Positions 1 to 6,330 of a stretch of DNA of 25,544 nucleotides are shown here, piece by piece. Position 1 is the stretch's first letter; each line of letters begins with the position of its first letter. The stretch is from CAYRMV01 sp964425255 (lineage in GTDB: Bacteria > Bacteroidota > Bacteroidia > Flavobacteriales_D > Crocinitomicaceae), in NCBI GenBank assembly GCA_964425255.1, contig CAYRMV010000034.1, positions 1 through 25,544 of the forward strand. Direction: 5' to 3'. The notes under the pieces were generated by a model. That model made no database searches and was not told the origin of the DNA. It saw nothing but the letters and a program-made list of their open reading frames with translations. The position numbers and the translations under genes were made by a program.

Positions 1-14
1 ACCAAGTCATTTAA

Positions 15-380
15 TTAATTTTGACTTTGTTTTAAGAATCGAACTGAGGTTTTTAAGTCATTATTATGATCAACAACCCAACCATAAAATTCTTTCAAAT
101 CTTCTTTTAATTGATTCAGTAACAACATACCGAATCCCTTTTTCTGCTGATTCTTACTCACTAAAATAGAAAATCGAATTTCTTGATCTTTTTCATATTA
201 AACCGCCCATGATACTACATTTTCAAGCTCATCCTGAATTAAATAATGTGCAAAATAATCCACTCCTTCCAATACTGAACAAAAACGACCTTGTAATTGG
301 GATGGAAATTCTTCGTTCCATAAAGAATCAATTTGCTTCGCTTGAATCGATGTCAAAATTGTGGTTTTGACTTGCTTCAT
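15..380 (-). pseudogene. GNAT-family N-acetyltransferase, interrupted by an in-frame TAA
   Basis: Read from the ATG at 378-380, the frame gives 60 residues (starting MKQVKTTILTS) and then meets TAA at 198-200. The same frame continues without any shift for another 60 codons to TAA at 15-17. The second half carries the acetyl-CoA-binding GNAT signature, strand FSILVSK followed by NQQKKGFG (Q-x-x-G-x-G type), and then GWVVDHNND. Related GNAT proteins that I recall have GW-DHNND followed by about 35 more residues ending in a FYLKNGF-like strand; that end is missing here, so the C-terminus may be eroded too. With the stop, the first product lacks the whole cofactor-binding motif and cannot be an active acetyltransferase. 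A substitution or sequencing error at one codon is the simplest cause. The start overlaps the stop of the small upstream gene as ATGA. The substrate is unknown. Confidence 0.7.
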
Positions 381-529
381 TTCCGTTTCTTGTTAAAGTA
401 AAAATAAAATACTACGAGCAGTAAACAGCTAAGTATAATAACTAATTTCCAATCGAAATAAATAAATGGAATTACATGAAAACTTTCTTCCCTCTGTGGC
501 CACGCTTGTTCAAGTTGGTATCGAAACAT
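377..529 (-). CDS. Possible 50-residue single-pass membrane protein
   Basis: An ATG at 527-529 opens a 50-codon frame ending at TGA 377-379; this stop overlaps the start of the GNAT gene as ATGA, the usual sign of translational coupling. The predicted peptide begins MFRYQLEQAWPQREES, has one strongly hydrophobic stretch at about residues 29-45 (LVIILSCLLLVVFYFYF) and ends in NKKRK. By the positive-inside rule the N-terminus would face outward. I do not recognise a family. An overlapping 37-codon frame that starts further upstream looks like chance. The case rests only on the coupling, the membrane segment and the basic end, so a spurious open frame remains possible. Confidence 0.4.
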   Translation of the reverse strand: MFRYQLEQAWPQREESFHVIPFIYFDWKLVIILSCLLLVVFYFYFNKKRK

Positions 530-608
530 CTTACTAAAGTAATAAAAAAAATACCTTTCAAATTCGATAAATCATCTTTCCTCATTCGCACTTTCCTTTC
601 AAATTTCG

Positions 609-616
609 TATCTTTG
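609..616 (+). promoter_or_regulatory. Bacteroidota -7 box upstream of topB
   Basis: TATCTTTG matches the TAnnTTTG -7 consensus of the Bacteroidota primary sigma factor at every fixed base. Transcription would begin near 622, giving a leader of about 26 nt if translation starts at the ATG at 648. No clear -33 TTTG partner is visible. Confidence 0.5.
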
Positions 617-647
617 TCTGTTCACTTGTAGAATGCCCAAAACATTT

Positions 648-2762
648 ATGAAAGTCTGTATTGCAGAAAAACCCAGTGTAGCCAAAGATATTGCGGAAGT
701 AATCGGAGCGAAACAACGCAAAGACGGTTACTACGAAGGAAATGGCTATCAGGTGACTTGGACTTTTGGACATTTATGTACGCTCAAAGAACCACATGAC
801 TACACAGAAAAGTGGAAATCTTGGCGACTGGAAGATTTACCGATGATTCCTTCTAGTTTTGGTGTGAAAGTAATGGATGATTCGGGGGTCCAAAAACAAT
901 TTCATATAATCAGTCGTTTGGTTCAAGCTGCAGAAGAAGTAATCAACTGCGGGGATGCCGGTCAAGAAGGAGAATTGATTCAGCGTTGGGTTTTACTCAA
1001 AGCAAAATGCACAGCACCGATCAAGCGTTTATGGATTTCTTCCCTGACCGTTGAAGCGATAGAAGAAGGATTTCGGAACTTGCGCGAAAGTGCACAATAC
1101 AATAACTTGTATGCAGCAGGAAGTGCACGTGCAATTGGTGATTGGTTACTTGGAATGAATGCCACACGCTTGTTTACCAAAAAATTTGGTCAAGGAAAAG
1201 CAATATTGTCGATTGGAAGGGTACAAACTCCGACCTTAGCGATGATTGTTCAACGACAAAAGGAAATTGACGCCTTCAAGACAGAAGATTATTGGGAATT
1301 AAAAACCATCTACAAGGAAACAGAATTTCAAGCGAATATAGAACGATTGACTTCTCAAGAAAAAGCGGAAAAAGGGCTAGTTTATTTAAAAAGTCATCCG
1401 TTTGAAATTACATCCTTTGAGCAAAAAGAAGGAAAAGAAGGAAATCCACGCTTGTTTGATTTGACTTCATTACAGGTTGAAGCCAATAAAAAACATGCTT
1501 ATTCAGCTGATGAAACACTAAAATTCATTCAAAATTTATACGAAAAAAAATTAGTCACCTATCCACGTGTCGATACGACCTACCTTTCGGAAGATTTACA
1601 TCCTAAAATTCCAGGCATTTTACAAGGGATGAAATATTACAGTCAATTGACAGCTCCGCTTTTACAAAAACCGATTCCGAAATCCAAAACGGTTTTCGAT
1701 GATAAAAAAGTAACCGATCACCATGCGATCATTCCAACGGGAATTGTTCCATCAGGAATTTCTCCGCAAGAACAACACATATACGATTTGATTGCCAAGC
1801 GTTTTATTGCTGCATTTTACCCTGAATGTAAGGTGTCAAACACCACCGTTTTAGGAAAAGTAGGTTCCATCGAGTTCAAAGCAACGGGTAAACAAATCAT
1901 TGAACCGGGCTGGCGCGAAGTCTACGCAGGTGATGCAAAACCCAAAAATGAACAAGAAGAAGAAAAAGTAATGCCGCATTTTACCGAGGGAGAAAGTGGA
2001 CCACACGAACCGCGAATTCACCAAGGAAAAACATCTCCTCCAAAACCATATACAGAAGCTACCTTACTTCGTGCAATGGAAACAGCAGGTCGACAAGTGG
2101 AAGACGAGGAAATGCGTGAATTACTCAAAGACAATGGAATTGGACGTCCGTCCACACGCGCAAACATTATCGAGACCTTATTTCGACGAAAATATATCGA
2201 AAAGAGAAAGAAAAATCTGATCGCAACACAAACCGGTATCGATTTGATTGACACCATTCAAAATGATTTACTCAAAAGTCCGGAATTAACTGGGGATTGG
2301 GAGCGTAAATTGCGCTTAATCGAAAAAGGAGAATACTCTATCGATATTTTTAAAAAAGAATTAATTCAAATGGTGGTAGATTTGTGTAATGAGGTTATTT
2401 TCAATACGCGAAGAATCATAACGATTACAGAAGAAAAGCCAGTAGAAGAAGAAAAAAAAGAACGCAAACCACGCGAAAAAAAACCGAAAGAAGAAATTCA
2501 ATTGGAAGAGATGAATTGCCCTAAATGTAAATCTCATTTGCTAAAGAAAGGAAAAACGGCGTATGGATGTGGTAACTTTGCTGTTTGTGGATTTAAAATC
2601 CCGTTTGAAGTTTTGGGTAAAAAACTAACAGACAAACAGATTTACGACCTTCTTGAAAAAGGAAAAACCACTAAAATAAAAGGATTCCAAATCCCTGGTA
2701 AAACGGAATTAGTGGATGGAAACTTATCTTTCACGTCTGATTTTAATATTGAATTAGACTAA
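648..2762 (+). CDS. topB: DNA topoisomerase III (type IA)
   Basis: Type IA topoisomerase that cuts one DNA strand through a 5'-phosphotyrosine and acts in decatenation and processing of recombination intermediates. I chose the ATG at 648 because the family begins with the first TOPRIM strand (MKVCIAEKPSVA); an ATG at 633 adds five residues (MPKTF). Numbered from 633: TOPRIM glutamate in AEKPS, second acidic motif at 108-114 (DAGQEGE), catalytic Tyr310 in VTYPRVDTTY, and the GIGRPSTRA loop conserved in type IA enzymes. After a highly charged Glu/Lys-rich linker (about 605-628) comes one C4 zinc ribbon (C629, C632, C646, C652). The total of 704 residues suits Bacteroidota TopB. The usual DxDxE of TOPRIM reads DxGxE here. 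Single gene with its own promoter; the next gene starts 60 bp downstream. Confidence 0.95.
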   Translation: MKVCIAEKPSVAKDIAEVIGAKQRKDGYYEGNGYQVTWTFGHLCTLKEPHDYTEKWKSWRLEDLPMIPSSFGVKVMDDSGVQKQFHIISRLVQAAEEVINCGDAGQEGELIQRWVLLKAKCTAPIKRLWISSLTVEAIEEGFRNLRESAQYNNLYAAGSARAIGDWLLGMNATRLFTKKFGQGKAILSIGRVQTPTLAMIVQRQKEIDAFKTEDYWELKTIYKETEFQANIERLTSQEKAEKGLVYLKSHPFEITSFEQKEGKEGNPRLFDLTSLQVEANKKHAYSADETLKFIQNLYEKKLVTYPRVDTTYLSEDLHPKIPGILQGMKYYSQLTAPLLQKPIPKSKTVFDDKKVTDHHAIIPTGIVPSGISPQEQHIYDLIAKRFIAAFYPECKVSNTTVLGKVGSIEFKATGKQIIEPGWREVYAGDAKPKNEQEEEKVMPHFTEGESGPHEPRIHQGKTSPPKPYTEATLLRAMETAGRQVEDEEMRELLKDNGIGRPSTRANIIETLFRRKYIEKRKKNLIATQTGIDLIDTIQNDLLKSPELTGDWERKLRLIEKGEYSIDIFKKELIQMVVDLCNEVIFNTRRIITITEEKPVEEEKKERKPREKKPKEEIQLEEMNCPKCKSHLLKKGKTAYGCGNFAVCGFKIPFEVLGKKLTDKQIYDLLEKGKTTKIKGFQIPGKTELVDGNLSFTSDFNIELD

Positions 2763-2822
2763 ATCAGGAAGTTTTTCACCTCTTTTGTTATTTTTACACC
2801 CGATAATTCGAAAACGAACATT

Positions 2823-3707
2823 ATGAAAGCATACGTATTCCCAGGTCAAGGGGCGCAATTTTCCGGAATGGGAAAAGATTTGTACGAAAAATCAGACTTA
2901 GCAAAATCGCTTTTCGCTCAGGCAAATGATATTCTTGGTTTTGACATTCAAAAAATCATGTTCGAAGGAACCGATGAAGAACTAAAACAAACAAAAGTTA
3001 CTCAACCAGCAATATTCTTACACTCTACTATTTTAGCGGCATGTTTAGGTGATGCTTTTCAACCAGACATGGTTGCTGGTCATTCCTTGGGGGAAATTTC
3101 TTCTTTGGTAGCCAATAAAACTCTCTCTTTTGAAGATGGACTCCGTTTAGTGTACAAACGCGCTTTAGCTATGCAAGCTGCTTGTGAGGCTGTACCATCA
3201 ACCATGGCTGCAATCTTGGGCTTAGAAGATGTACAAGTGGAAGAAATTTGCGAACAAATTAATGGCGTAGTGGTTGCTGCTAACTACAACTGCCCAGGAC
3301 AATTGGTTATTTCGGGTGAAATTAAAGCTGTTGAAGAAGCATGTGCAAAATTAACAGAAGCTGGCGCAAAGAGAGCATTGATTTTACCGGTTGGTGGCGC
3401 ATTCCATTCTCCTTTGATGGAGCCTGCACGCGAAGAACTTGCTGCTGCGATTGAAGCTACAAATTTCCAAACGCCAATTTGTCCCGTTTACCAAAATGTA
3501 ACAGCGACTGCTGTATCTGATCCAGCAGAAATCAAGAAAAATCTGGTAGCACAATTAACTGCTCCCGTTCGTTGGACTCAAACGATGCATCAAATGATTG
3601 CAGATGGTGCATCCGAAGTAATCGAAGTAGGTCCTGGAAAAGTATTACAAGGTCTATTCAAAAAAGTAGATCGAGCATTTCCTTGTTCGTCGGCTGAAAT
3701 AGAATAA
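2823..3707 (+). CDS. fabD: Malonyl-CoA:acyl carrier protein transacylase
   Basis: Transfers malonyl from CoA to acyl carrier protein, supplying the extender unit of type II fatty acid synthesis in the cytoplasm. The 294-residue length is normal. The start MKAYVFPGQGAQ contains the conserved GQGAQ oxyanion loop. The nucleophile Ser88 lies in GHSLG, Arg113 binds the malonyl carboxylate (LVYKRALAMQ), and His195 in GAFHSPLM completes the catalytic pair. The C-terminal EVGPGKVLQGL motif is also typical. The gene lies 60 bp after topB, with a weak -7-like TATTTTTA at 2789-2796, and ends in a strong terminator, so it is probably a separate unit. The other fab genes are not in the window. Confidence 0.96.
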   Translation: MKAYVFPGQGAQFSGMGKDLYEKSDLAKSLFAQANDILGFDIQKIMFEGTDEELKQTKVTQPAIFLHSTILAACLGDAFQPDMVAGHSLGEISSLVANKTLSFEDGLRLVYKRALAMQAACEAVPSTMAAILGLEDVQVEEICEQINGVVVAANYNCPGQLVISGEIKAVEEACAKLTEAGAKRALILPVGGAFHSPLMEPAREELAAAIEATNFQTPICPVYQNVTATAVSDPAEIKKNLVAQLTAPVRWTQTMHQMIADGASEVIEVGPGKVLQGLFKKVDRAFPCSSAEIE

Positions 3708-3727
3708 TACATTAACAGAAAGTAATT

Positions 3728-3755
3728 AAGCGTCTAAGAATTAGGCGCTTTTTTT
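3728..3755 (+). terminator. Rho-independent terminator after fabD
   Basis: A 10-bp stem (AAGCGTCTAA with TTAGGCGCTT, one G-U pair) around a GAA loop is followed by a run of T. It begins 20 bp after the fabD stop. Confidence 0.85.
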
Positions 3756-3876
3756 ATTGTAATTTACTAACTACATGACAAGTAAATTAAAAATCATTTT
3801 TTTCAAAACAAAAAGTGTTGTTTCAATCAGAAACGAAAATCGATTACTCGTAGGGGGGATGAATAAAAAAATAGTG

Positions 3877-3884
3877 TACCTTTA
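3877..3884 (+). promoter_or_regulatory. Putative -7 box of the YjbR/YdeI cluster
   Basis: TACCTTTA differs from TAnnTTTG only in the last base. It lies 13 bp before the ATG at 3898 and almost touches the alternative ATG at 3889, which favours the later start. Confidence 0.35.
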
Positions 3885-3897
3885 ATGTATGCTTGCA

Positions 3898-4218
3898 ATG
3901 AAAAAACTACAAGAGTATATTTATGCTGCTCCGGATGGAGATGATTTACTAAGTAGCCACAAATATGCGCTTCGCTGGAAGAAAAAAGTAATCGTGACGC
4001 ATTATGAAGAAGAAGGATTTGCTCGTTTTCGACTTTCCAAAATTGACCAAGATGTTTTTACACGAATTTTACCCGAATGGATAGTCCCTTCTCCCGGTCG
4101 ATTAGGAAAATTGGGGTGGATCAATGTGCAGATTGACAAACTTGATGATGAAGTTTTGTTTGATCTTTTGCAATGTAGTATAAATGAAGTCGAAAGAAGT
4201 ATTCTAATCAAAAAATAA
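3898..4218 (+). CDS. MmcQ/YjbR-family protein (first of two paralogues)
   Basis: A small cytoplasmic protein of about 106 residues of the MmcQ/YjbR type (CyaY-like fold, DNA-binding in some members); the exact role is unknown. Recognisable features are LRWKKKVIVTHY in the first beta-hairpin, the central DQDVF, GKLGWINVQIDKL (matching the W-x-x-V-x-L strand of the family), and the C-terminal helix DDEVLFDLLQCSINEVE, equivalent to the family's L-x-x-L-I-x-x-SYE-x-V. I prefer the ATG at 3898 (MKKLQEYIY) over 3889 (adds MLA) because of the promoter position. The next gene, a clear paralogue, starts 3 bp after the stop. The window shows no mitomycin-resistance context, so the family name should not be read as a function. 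Confidence 0.75.
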   Translation: MKKLQEYIYAAPDGDDLLSSHKYALRWKKKVIVTHYEEEGFARFRLSKIDQDVFTRILPEWIVPSPGRLGKLGWINVQIDKLDDEVLFDLLQCSINEVERSILIKK

Positions 4219-4221
4219 CCA

Positions 4222-4542
4222 ATGAGTAACTTTGAATTTGTTAGAAACAAAATACTTTCCTTTCCAGATATGGTGGAAACTCCACATTTTGAAAAAACTT
4301 CTTTGCGATGGAAAAAGAAAATCGTTGTTACTTACGACTACAAAAAAGACCTCGCTTGTTTCAAATTATCGCTTGTTGACCAAGATGTATTTTCAAAAAC
4401 AAACACCGAAAACATCTATCCTGTTCCTAATAAATGGGGTCTTCAAGGATGGACATTTGTTCACTTAAACAAAATCCCAATAGAAATACTAGACGACCTA
4501 ATTCAGTGTAGTATGCAGGAAGTTATATCAAAAAAGAAATAG
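4222..4542 (+). CDS. MmcQ/YjbR-family protein (second paralogue)
   Basis: A 106-residue tandem paralogue of the preceding gene. Both share LRWKKK-(V/I)-V-T, DQDVF, a G-W strand (LQGWTFVHLNKI here) and D-L-(L/I)-QCS-x-x-EV at the C-terminal helix, while the intervening loops differ, so the duplication is old. It begins FEFVRNKILSFPDMVETPHFEKTSLRWKKK in effect, with the FP-x-x-VE-x-x-HFEK element typical of YjbR-like proteins intact, whereas the first copy has a divergent version. It is probably co-transcribed with its neighbours: 3 bp from the upstream gene, and the downstream frame starts 2 bp after its stop. The substrate or DNA target is unknown. Confidence 0.75.
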   Translation: MSNFEFVRNKILSFPDMVETPHFEKTSLRWKKKIVVTYDYKKDLACFKLSLVDQDVFSKTNTENIYPVPNKWGLQGWTFVHLNKIPIEILDDLIQCSMQEVISKKK

Positions 4543-4544
4543 AT

Positions 4545-5103
4545 ATGGAAAATCCGAAATGGCAGGAAGAAGTGATTCAACTCAAACAAATTTTAGATCA
4601 GGCACCACTCGAAAAAAAAAATCAAATGGGGAGCGGAAGTTTATACTTTTGAAGGAAAAAATGTCGTTAGTTGTGGTGGGTTCACCCATTTTTTTACCCT
4701 TTGGTTTTACAATGGCGTATTTTTAAACGATCCTTACAAAGTACTGGTGAATGCCAATGAAGAGAAAACAAAGTCACTACGTCAATGGCGCTTTTATTCG
4801 AAAGAAGAAATCAATGCCAAGAAAATACTCGAATACGTGTATGAAGCAATCGAAATAGAAAAAAAAGGGTTAAAAATTAAACCAAGCAAATTTACTCCAA
4901 TCCAAGCTGGGGTTTTACTTCAAGAAGCACTCAATTCGGATATTTCATTCCAATTGGCTTTTGGTCAATTAACTCCTGGAAAACAAAAAGAATACATCTT
5001 ATATATCGATGAAGCAAAGCAAGAATCCACTAAAAACAAGCGAATCGAAAAAATCAAACCGCTCGTTTTGGCTGGAAAAGGACTCAATGACAAGTATAAA
5101 TAA
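4545..5103 (+). pseudogene. YdeI/OmpD-associated-type protein (DUF1801-like plus OmdA-like), frameshifted at A10
   Basis: From the ATG at 4545 the frame reads MENPKWQEEVIQLKQILDQ and then runs into a stop just beyond ten consecutive A (4612-4621). Removing one A restores a continuous 185-residue protein: IKWGAEVYTFEGKNVV, WFYNGVFLNDP, YVYEAIEIEKKGLKIKPSK, FGQLTPGKQKEYILYIDEAK and NKRIEKIKPLVLAGKGLND. These match the DUF1801-like N-terminal half and the C-terminal half (EAI-x-x-EK-x-GLK, LTPG-x-x-x-x-YI, RIEK) of the YdeI/OmpD-associated family. The total length of 559 bases equals 186 codons plus one, agreeing with a single inserted base. A fragment could be translated from a GTG at 4747 but would lack most of the first domain. 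Causes could be a sequencing error, a real mutation, phase variation, or transcriptional slippage on the A run. It sits 2 bp after the YjbR paralogues. Confidence 0.75.
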
Positions 5104-5104
5104 T

Positions 5105-5644
5105 CTATTTCAACGCACGTTTTCCTTGCCACACATGTCGATCGATGTGATAAATGTAAAAACGAAACGTGTCCCCCAAACGTAATTTGATCCAAGGTGT
5201 GAGTGAAATCGAAACTTTGGTTTTCGTCCAATCAACTTTTTGTGCATCGTCCAACAAAACGGAAATTGTTTCTAAATCTGCTATAAACTGGTGCAAATCT
5301 TCCAGCGTGTAGGCTGAATGAGTAGGTCGCATATCTTTGGGCGATTTCATTTTTTTTACTTGATTATTCACCACCAACATCGACTTAGCAAAGTAATCTC
5401 CCAACATTCCTGGAAAAAATTCAGCATTTGCTTGACTTGTATTTTGCTCGATTCGCTGTTTTAATTCGGGCAAATAAAACTGAGCATATTGATTTAAATG
5501 ATTCAAACATGCAAGTGCACTCCAACTTTCGGCGGAAGGCTGTTTGTTGAGTTGTTCCAAGGATAGATTTTCCCATGTTTGAACTTCCTGCTTTACCCGC
5601 GTCAAAATCGCTTTTAATTCGTTTGTCAAGTCTTGTCTTTTCAT
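5105..5644 (-). CDS. DinB-fold (DinB-like superfamily) putative metal-dependent protein
   Basis: About 179 residues forming a four-helix-bundle DinB-like protein, a superfamily that includes thiol transferases (bacillithiol or mycothiol type) and many stress proteins of unknown reaction. The putative metal ligands His49 (ACLNHLNQYAQFYL), His166 and His170 (YHIDRHVWQ) fit the H...HxxxH triad. I chose the ATG at 5642-5644 (MKRQDLTNELKA); a TTG at 5702-5704 would add 20 residues but overlaps the regulator's stop. A -7-like GAACTTTG at 5668-5661 and an FNR-type palindrome at 5691-5704 precede it. This suggests control by the CRP/FNR protein encoded immediately upstream. The substrate is unknown. 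Its stop lies 1 bp from that of the convergent YdeI-like gene. Confidence 0.75.
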   Translation of the reverse strand: MKRQDLTNELKAILTRVKQEVQTWENLSLEQLNKQPSAESWSALACLNHLNQYAQFYLPELKQRIEQNTSQANAEFFPGMLGDYFAKSMLVVNNQVKKMKSPKDMRPTHSAYTLEDLHQFIADLETISVLLDDAQKVDWTKTKVSISLTPWIKLRLGDTFRFYIYHIDRHVWQGKRALK

Positions 5645-5660
5645 GTCTTTTATTTTTTGA

Positions 5661-5668
5661 CAAAGTTC
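5661..5668 (-). promoter_or_regulatory. Putative -7 box of the DinB-type gene
   Basis: On the minus strand GAACTTTG differs from TAnnTTTG at the first base. Transcription would start near 5655, about 10 nt before the ATG at 5644. Confidence 0.35.
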
Positions 5669-5689
5669 ACTGTATGATAGCAATTTTTT

Positions 5690-5705
5690 CTTGATTGAAA
5701 TCAAG
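5690..5705. promoter_or_regulatory. Perfect FNR-type palindrome between the regulator and DinB genes
   Basis: CTTGATTGAAATCAAG is a perfect inverted repeat with 7-nt arms. It contains TTGAT-TGAA-ATCAA, identical to the FNR consensus TTGATnnnnATCAA. Its centre (5697.5) lies about 42 bp upstream of the start expected from the -7-like box at 5661-5668, the spacing of a class II activator site. It overlaps the last codons and stop of the CRP/FNR gene, whose recognition helix carries ETLSR, comparable to ETISR of FNR. Binding is inferred. Confidence 0.55.
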
Positions 5706-6228
5706 ATTTCCGAATTCGACTGAGTGTTTCAGGAGTCATCCTTAAATAAGCAGCGATATATTTTAGTGGAATCTCCTGAAAAACGGCTGGACTTCGTTGC
5801 AAAACACGAGCTAAACGCTCAGCAGGCGATGTAATTAACAAATCAATTTCTCGTTCTAATTGTTGCTGAATTAAATGTTCAAGGAGGAGATAATATCCTT
5901 TTTTTCGATCGTCTGAACCATGAACAAATTCAAAAAAAGCCTCTTTTGGTACGCACAATACACGTGAATTTCGGATTGCTTCTATCGTAATTTCGGACGG
6001 AGATCCCGATAAAATAGAATGTACAGAAGTAATCAAATTTCCGGTATACCCCAATCGGATGGTATGTTCAAGTTCCTTTTCCTGAAAAAAAGCCCGAACT
6101 GCCCCATCTTCAATCCAATATACATTTTTTTCCGTTTCTCCTGACGATACCAAGTGCTCTCCCCGATTAAATACTCGGGTGGGATATCTTTCACGGAAAA
6201 CAAGCAAAAAATCGTGCAAAATGTCCAT
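5701..6228 (-). CDS. CRP/FNR-family transcriptional regulator
   Basis: A cytoplasmic regulator of 175 residues. Residues about 18-105 form a cyclic-nucleotide-binding-type beta-roll (RVFNRGEHLVSSGETEKNVY, then IEDGAVRAFF and a SPSEITIEAI strand). A long dimer helix follows (LLLEHLIQQQLEREIDLL). The C-terminal helix-turn-helix is short (PLKYIAAYLRMTPETLSRIRKS); E-x-x-S-R in the recognition helix matches the residues by which FNR reads TTGAT. I see neither an N-terminal cysteine cluster for an Fe-S centre nor a convincing cAMP pocket, so the signal is unknown. The ATG at 6226-6228 is preceded by a -7-like TTACTTTG at 6255-6248. The stop overlaps the FNR-type palindrome ahead of the DinB gene, its likely target. 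Confidence 0.85.
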   Translation of the reverse strand: MDILHDFLLVFRERYPTRVFNRGEHLVSSGETEKNVYWIEDGAVRAFFQEKELEHTIRLGYTGNLITSVHSILSGSPSEITIEAIRNSRVLCVPKEAFFEFVHGSDDRKKGYYLLLEHLIQQQLEREIDLLITSPAERLARVLQRSPAVFQEIPLKYIAAYLRMTPETLSRIRKS

Positions 6229-6284
6229 AATTTCAATTTTGAATGAACAAAGTAAAAATAAAAAAACTGTGTTTCTTTCTTAAA

Positions 6285-6314
6285 CAAAAAATCCCGACAC
6301 GAATGCCGGGATTT
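6285..6314 (-). terminator. Rho-independent terminator after the 1612-residue surface protein
   Basis: On the minus strand an 8-bp perfect stem AAATCCCG/CGGGATTT with a 10-nt loop is followed by a T run. It lies just past the stop at 6331 and also insulates the CRP/FNR gene downstream. Confidence 0.8.
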
Positions 6315-6330
6315 ACTACTCATTTTGATT

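Noticed and set aside
460..573. A 37-codon minus-strand frame starting MRKDDLSNLKG upstream of and overlapping the membrane peptide
   Set aside because: It overlaps the better candidate in another frame and shows no recognisable domain or coupling to a neighbour.
582..773. A 63-codon minus-strand frame opposite the start of topB
   Set aside because: It covers the topB promoter and N-terminal codons on the other strand and has no domain features.
5642..5704. Longer DinB-type protein starting at a TTG at 5702-5704
   Set aside because: That start overlaps the regulator's stop and the FNR-type palindrome and lies upstream of the -7-like box; the ATG at 5644 fits the family start.
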